From assembly GCA_029287695.1 (NCBI GenBank), contig JARFQQ010000152.1:1-6668 (forward strand): a stretch of 6,668 bases of DNA, given 5' to 3'. The stretch's first letter is position 1; each line of letters opens with the position of its first letter. Below are positions 1 through 6,668 of the stretch, in pieces. The notes beneath the pieces were generated by a model. The model saw only the letters and a program-made list of their open reading frames with translations. It had not been told where the DNA came from and ran no database searches. Source of the stretch: Gammaproteobacteria bacterium (GTDB taxonomy: Bacteria; Pseudomonadota; Gammaproteobacteria; Chromatiales; Chromatiaceae). A program made the translations under genes and the position numbers.

Positions 1-405
1 GCCCTCGCCATTCCTGTCCATCTGTTCTGCGAGATCGCGCGCGCCCTCCATGCCCTCTTCTGAACTGACGAGTATCAGCTCGGCGCCGTAAGCCCGCATG
101 CCTGCACGACGTTCGACCGTCATGTTATCCGGCATGATGAGCGTCATGCGGTAACCTTTCATTGCAGCAACCATGGCAAGTGCGATCCCGGTGTTACCGC
201 TGGTGGCTTCGACAAGGCGGTCACCGGGCCTGATATCACCACGTTCCTCGGCCTTCCTGATCATGTAGTAGGCAGGCCTGTCTTTTACAGAACCGGCGGG
301 ATTGTTTCCCTCGAGCTTGACAAGCACCGTGCCGGCGTTGGCAGGCACCATGCGTACAAGTTGCACGAGTGGTGTATTGCCGATGGTCTGTTCAATTGTC
401 TTCAT
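1..405 (-). CDS. cysM: Cysteine synthase B (O-acetylserine sulfhydrylase B), N-terminal part; runs off the left edge
   Basis: PLP enzyme that makes cysteine from O-acetylserine and sulfide; the CysM isoform also accepts thiosulfate, giving S-sulfocysteine. It acts in the cytoplasm. The 135 visible residues begin MKTIEQTIGNTPLVQL. They include the PLP-lysine motif NPAGSVKDR, with the Schiff-base lysine at residue 41, and the cofactor phosphate loop TSGNTG at 68-73. The stretch MPDNM..ERR..MRAYGAELILV at 91-113 and the EGMEGARDLA segment match E. coli CysM much better than CysK (from memory, no alignment run). The family is about 300 residues, so slightly over half is missing past base 1; there is no sign of a break. 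The ATG at 403-405 starts where the family starts. The ribosome site is weak (GGAAAT, about 9 bases upstream). The gene is divergent from the Hpt gene. In pseudomonads cysM is followed by rlmD and relA, which may lie to the left. Confidence 0.95.
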   Translation of the reverse strand, partial: MKTIEQTIGNTPLVQLVRMVPANAGTVLVKLEGNNPAGSVKDRPAYYMIRKAEERGDIRPGDRLVEATSGNTGIALAMVAAMKGYRMTLIMPDNMTVERRAGMRAYGAELILVSSEEGMEGARDLAEQMDRNGEG

Positions 406-489
406 TCAAACAAATTTCCAACACCTGGAGATCATGCTAATGTTTCCGGCAGCATGATAACGCAGACTCAGGACGACAGGCAGGACAAG
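406..489. other. Divergent intergenic region between cysM and hpt
   Basis: These 84 bases (48 if hpt starts at 454) separate two divergent genes and so should hold promoters for both, unless either promoter lies inside the opposite gene. I see no convincing -35/-10 pair on either strand. The best minus-strand candidates (TTATCA/TAGCAT with 15-base spacing) and the plus-strand TGCTAATGT are poor matches. No inverted repeat or operator-like palindrome stands out. Confidence 0.4.
478..485 (+). promoter_or_regulatory. Ribosome binding site supporting the hpt start at 490
   Basis: The purine-rich AGGCAGGA lies 4 to 9 bases before the ATG at 490. The alternative ATG at 454 has nothing similar close upstream; its nearest GGAG is more than 20 bases away. 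This favours the shorter protein. Confidence 0.45.
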
Positions 490-759
490 ATGGAAAATAT
501 ACTCGCTGAAATCCGCAGGGATTTTGTCGATGACCTGCCGAATGCACTCGATGCGATCATGACGAGCCACCGGGAAGGCGACATGGATGCTCTCTTCCAG
601 GCTGTCCACAGGTTGAAGGGGGCGGCAGCTGTCTGCCAGTTTGATGACATCACGCTGCTGAGCGAGAATTACTGCGAAGCGATAAGAGAGAGCCACCACG
701 ACCAGCTCGATGAGTGTCAGGCTCAGCTCGTCATGGCCTGTGGTCAGCTGGGTATCTGA
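490..759 (+). CDS. Stand-alone Hpt (histidine phosphotransfer) domain protein
   Basis: Small soluble protein of 89 residues made almost wholly of one Hpt domain. These domains pass phosphate between receiver domains in multistep phosphorelays. The sequence begins MENILAEIRRDF, a likely first helix leading into DDLPNALDAI. It then carries the Hpt signature AVHRLKGAAAVC, where the histidine (residue 40) is the expected phospho-acceptor, followed by the lysine and glycine typical of the motif. A further acidic helix runs to a plain C-terminus. There is no kinase, receiver or membrane segment. An in-frame ATG at 454 would add 12 polar residues (MITQTQDDRQDK) and move the histidine to position 52; I prefer 490 for its ribosome site. 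The gene is divergent from cysM and convergent with dnaQ. The partner kinase and regulator are not in the window. The position recalls that of barA/gacS, whose C-terminal domain is an Hpt; that link is inference. Confidence 0.8.
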   Translation: MENILAEIRRDFVDDLPNALDAIMTSHREGDMDALFQAVHRLKGAAAVCQFDDITLLSENYCEAIRESHHDQLDECQAQLVMACGQLGI

Positions 760-765
760 AATCAG

Positions 766-1464
766 TCATTCCCTGTCCCACAGACACTCCCCGCTCTGGT
801 CCGCCAGATGCTGCAGGTATGCAGCATGGGCCGTCAGCTCCTCGTGCGCTGCCTCGATCACGGGTAAGGACAGGCCCGTATCAATCGCCTTGCGCACGGA
901 TTCCCTGTTGCCTGTCGTTCTCTCGCTCCCCAGTGACAGGCTCGTCTGGCCGCCGGTCATGGCAAGATAAACCTCGGCGAGGATTTCCGCATCCAGCAAG
1001 GCGCCATGCTTGTCGCGCTTGCTGTTATCAACGGTATAGCGATCACACAGCGCATCGAGGTTGTTGCGCTTGCCCGGATGCTTCCTGCGAGCCATTACGA
1101 GCGTGTCGAGCACGTCGCAGATCTCCCTGATCGGGGGCATGCCAGCCTGCATACGCTTCATTTCGTGATCAAGAAAGCCGACATCGAAGGGGGCATTGTG
1201 AATCACAAGCTCGGCGCCGCTGATGTAGGCAATGAAATCCTCGACGATATCGGGAAAGCGCGGCTTGTCCTCGAGAAATTCATTCGTGATGCCATGCACC
1301 TCGATGGCACCGGCATCGATCACCCTGTCGGGCTGCAGGTAGACATGGAAGTTATTGCCGGTCAGGCGGCGATCGACCATCTCGACGCAGCCGATCTCGA
1401 TGATGCGATGATCCTGCTCCGGTTCGAGGCCTGTTGTTTCTGTATCAAGAACGATCTGGCGCAT
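766..1464 (-). CDS. dnaQ: DNA polymerase III epsilon subunit (3'-5' proofreading exonuclease)
   Basis: Proofreading subunit of the replicative polymerase core, which binds the alpha subunit and the sliding clamp. The 232 residues are close to the 243 of E. coli. All DEDDh exonuclease residues are present: ExoI DTETTG (D7, E9), ExoII HNAPFDVGFLDHE (H89, D94) and ExoIII KHGALLDAEILAEVY (H153, D158). GGQTSLSL after the catalytic domain matches the E. coli clamp-binding site QTSMAF; here it starts at Q173. A C-terminal tail of about 50 residues, the alpha-binding region in the family, follows and is poorly conserved. The start ATG at 1462-1464 places ExoI at the expected N-terminus, with GGGA 5 bases upstream. 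It lies 81 bases after ispF with no obvious terminator or promoter between, so it may be read from the ispF transcript or from its own promoter. dnaQ is commonly beside rnhA; rnhA is absent here. Its stop faces the hpt stop across 6 bases. Confidence 0.96.
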   Translation of the reverse strand: MRQIVLDTETTGLEPEQDHRIIEIGCVEMVDRRLTGNNFHVYLQPDRVIDAGAIEVHGITNEFLEDKPRFPDIVEDFIAYISGAELVIHNAPFDVGFLDHEMKRMQAGMPPIREICDVLDTLVMARRKHPGKRNNLDALCDRYTVDNSKRDKHGALLDAEILAEVYLAMTGGQTSLSLGSERTTGNRESVRKAIDTGLSLPVIEAAHEELTAHAAYLQHLADQSGECLWDRE

Positions 1465-1545
1465 AATATCCCGATGCCGCTGTGGCCCACCTCTTCCGGA
1501 GAGCTTTGGAAATGGTTCTTCCCGGTGAGCGCAAGGCCCGATGCA

Positions 1546-2037
1546 TCAGCTTTTCCCCTGAAGAGAGTGTGTGTCGAGGAGGCAGACCGCAAGGCAGGCG
1601 ATGCCCTCCCCGCGTCCCGTGAAGCCCATTTTTTCCGTTGTTGTCGCCTTGATACTTACAGCATCGAGCGGCAAGTGCATATCTTCCGCCATATTGAGGC
1701 GCATTGCCTGGATATGGGGCGCCATTTTCGGCGACTGTGCGATCAGTGTCATGTCGGCATTACCGATGCTGTATCCATTCTCGTGCAGGCCTGAGACGAC
1801 GGAGCGTAGCAGGATGCGGCTGTCGATACCGGCATAATCATCGCTGGTATCGGGGAAATGGGCGCCAATATCCCCCATGGCAGCGGCGCCGAGCAGGGCG
1901 TCGCAGAGAGCATGCACAAGGACGTCGCCATCGGAGTGTGCGGCCAGCCCCGATGCGTGGGGGATGGTCACGCCTCCTATGATCAGCGGGCGTCCGGCCT
2001 CGAACCTGTGTGCATCGAAACCCTGTCCAATCCGCAT
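1546..2037 (-). CDS. ispF: 2-C-methyl-D-erythritol 2,4-cyclodiphosphate synthase
   Basis: Fifth step of the MEP isoprenoid pathway: converts CDP-methylerythritol 2-phosphate to the cyclic diphosphate, releasing CMP. It is a cytoplasmic homotrimer. The 163 residues match the usual size of about 160. The zinc ligands are present: D8 and H10 in [12 protein letters not shown], and H42 in the motif [17 protein letters not shown]. Conserved HFPDT (60-64) and [18 protein letters not shown] near the C-terminus complete the active site. The start is taken as the ATG at 2035-2037, which gives the family N-terminus and follows GGGAG by 6 bases. A GTG one codon upstream would only add one residue. The ATG shares one base with the ispD stop (TGATG), indicating translational coupling. 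IspD and IspF are separate proteins here, unlike the fused IspDF of some proteobacteria. In many gammaproteobacteria truD follows; here dnaQ does. Confidence 0.97.
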   Translation of the reverse strand: MRIGQGFDAHRFEAGRPLIIGGVTIPHASGLAAHSDGDVLVHALCDALLGAAAMGDIGAHFPDTSDDYAGIDSRILLRSVVSGLHENGYSIGNADMTLIAQSPKMAPHIQAMRLNMAEDMHLPLDAVSIKATTTEKMGFTGRGEGIACLAVCLLDTHSLQGKS

Positions 2038-2719
2038 CACTCACTCCCAAGGTAGAATTCAGCCAGCGCGAGATCATCTGGTCGCGTTATCTTGATATTG
2101 GACGAGCTGCATTCGACGAGCAGGGGATGCTGCCCTGCTTGCTCCATGGCACTTGCCTCGTCAGTAACAGGATAGCCACTCTCGAGTGCAGTCACGATGG
2201 CTTCTGTCAGCTCGCCGAGACGAAAAATCTGCGGTGTACAGGCATGCCACAGGTTGTCGCGCGGGACAGTCTCGAGAATCCTGTTCGCATTGTCGGAGCG
2301 CTTCATGGTGTCATGTACAGGCGTGGCCAGAAGCCCCCCTTCTCCCCTGCTGCTGCAGGTCTCGATCAACTGTTCGATCTCCGTGACCCGAACACAGGGT
2401 CTTGCGGCATCGTGCACGAGCACCCAGTCATTATCATCTGCCTTTTGACGCAACACCCGCAGGCCGTTGAGCACAGAATCGGCACGCTCCCTGCCGCCGT
2501 TCACCTTCTGAATTCGCCTGTGCGAACTGATCCCGAGCCCGGGCCAGTAGGTATCAGACTCGCTGATGGCGACAAGGATATTTCCCACCCCGCGCACCTG
2601 CAACAGGCGTTTGAGTGTTTGCTCGATAACGGATGTTCCGGCCAGTGGCAGATACTGCTTCGGAAGAGTGGCCCGCATGCGTGAGCCGATACCTGCAGCA
2701 GGCACGATGGCATGCAGGG

Positions 2720-2723
<4 letters not shown>
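2037..2723 (-). CDS. ispD: 2-C-methyl-D-erythritol 4-phosphate cytidylyltransferase
   Basis: Third step of the MEP pathway: transfers CMP from CTP to methylerythritol 4-phosphate. The 228 residues are near the 236 of E. coli. Nucleotide-binding residues are in place: PAAGIGSRM (8-16, R15) and PKQYLPL (21-27, K22), then GGRERADSV (77-84) for the cytidine pocket. VHDAARPCV (103-111) and DTMKR (138-142) are present. R155 and K211 ([10 protein letters not shown]) correspond to the E. coli residues that contact methylerythritol phosphate. The start ATG at 2721-2723 overlaps the ftsB stop by four bases (ATGA). GGAG lies 8 bases before it, inside ftsB. The CTP it uses is made by PyrG, encoded upstream in the same train. 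The conserved [20 protein letters not shown] tail ends directly in the ispF overlap. Confidence 0.97.
2044..2048 (-). promoter_or_regulatory. Ribosome binding site of ispF
   Basis: GGGAG on the minus strand, 6 bases before the ATG at 2037 and within the last codons of ispD. It supports the ATG over the GTG one codon upstream, which would leave only 3 bases of spacing. Confidence 0.6.

Positions 2724-6668
<3,945 letters not shown>

Noticed and set aside
361..453. Upstream extension of hpt to the TTG at 361
   Set aside because: It would overlap the cysM start on the opposite strand by 45 bases and add non-Hpt sequence. It uses a rare start, and better ATG starts exist at 454 and 490.
808..827. 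Perfect 8-base inverted repeat with 4-base loop as an hpt terminator
   Set aside because: It is inside dnaQ coding sequence, has no T-tract on either side, and one such repeat in a window this size is not surprising.
1006..1794. Long plus-strand open frame of 262 codons opposite dnaQ and ispF
   Set aside because: It lies antisense to two well-supported genes and spans their intergenic gap. It shows no recognisable motif and is what codon bias in GC-rich genes produces on the opposite strand.

Overview
The window looks like chromosomal housekeeping DNA from a gammaproteobacterium. Base composition is moderately GC-rich, judged by eye. The proteins closely resemble Escherichia/Pseudomonas-type CTP synthase, enolase, FtsB, IspD, IspF, DnaQ and CysM. 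The gene order pyrG-kdsA-eno-ftsB-ispD-ispF is a familiar gammaproteobacterial block. KdsA, however, is of the metal-dependent (cysteine) class and not the E. coli asparagine class, which argues against an enteric bacterium. I cannot name a genus.

Layout, right to left on the minus strand: pyrG (start beyond the right edge), kdsA, eno, ftsB, ispD, ispF and dnaQ. The first six are packed as one translational train. Four of their five junctions are stop/start overlaps (pyrG/kdsA, eno/ftsB and ftsB/ispD are 4-base ATGA; ispD/ispF is 1-base TGATG), and kdsA/eno are 22 bases apart. dnaQ follows after an 81-base gap. A small plus-strand gene for a stand-alone Hpt phosphotransfer protein then converges on dnaQ, with 6 bases between the stop codons. 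Left of it, on the minus strand and divergent from hpt, is the first part of cysM, which runs off the left edge.

Functionally the train supplies nucleotide (CTP), lipopolysaccharide (Kdo; its activation consumes CTP), glycolytic PEP (made by enolase and consumed by KdsA), isoprenoid precursors (IspD also uses CTP) and a divisome protein. The co-location makes metabolic sense: PyrG makes the CTP used by IspD, and Eno makes the PEP used by KdsA.

I see no RNA genes, insertion sequences, CRISPR, phage genes or long repeats, and no non-coding stretch above about 85 bases. No undescribed system is evident. The points most worth a second look are the orphan Hpt gene sitting where barA/gacS is often found (next to cysM/rlmD/relA), the metal-dependent KdsA, and dnaQ lying after ispF instead of truD.
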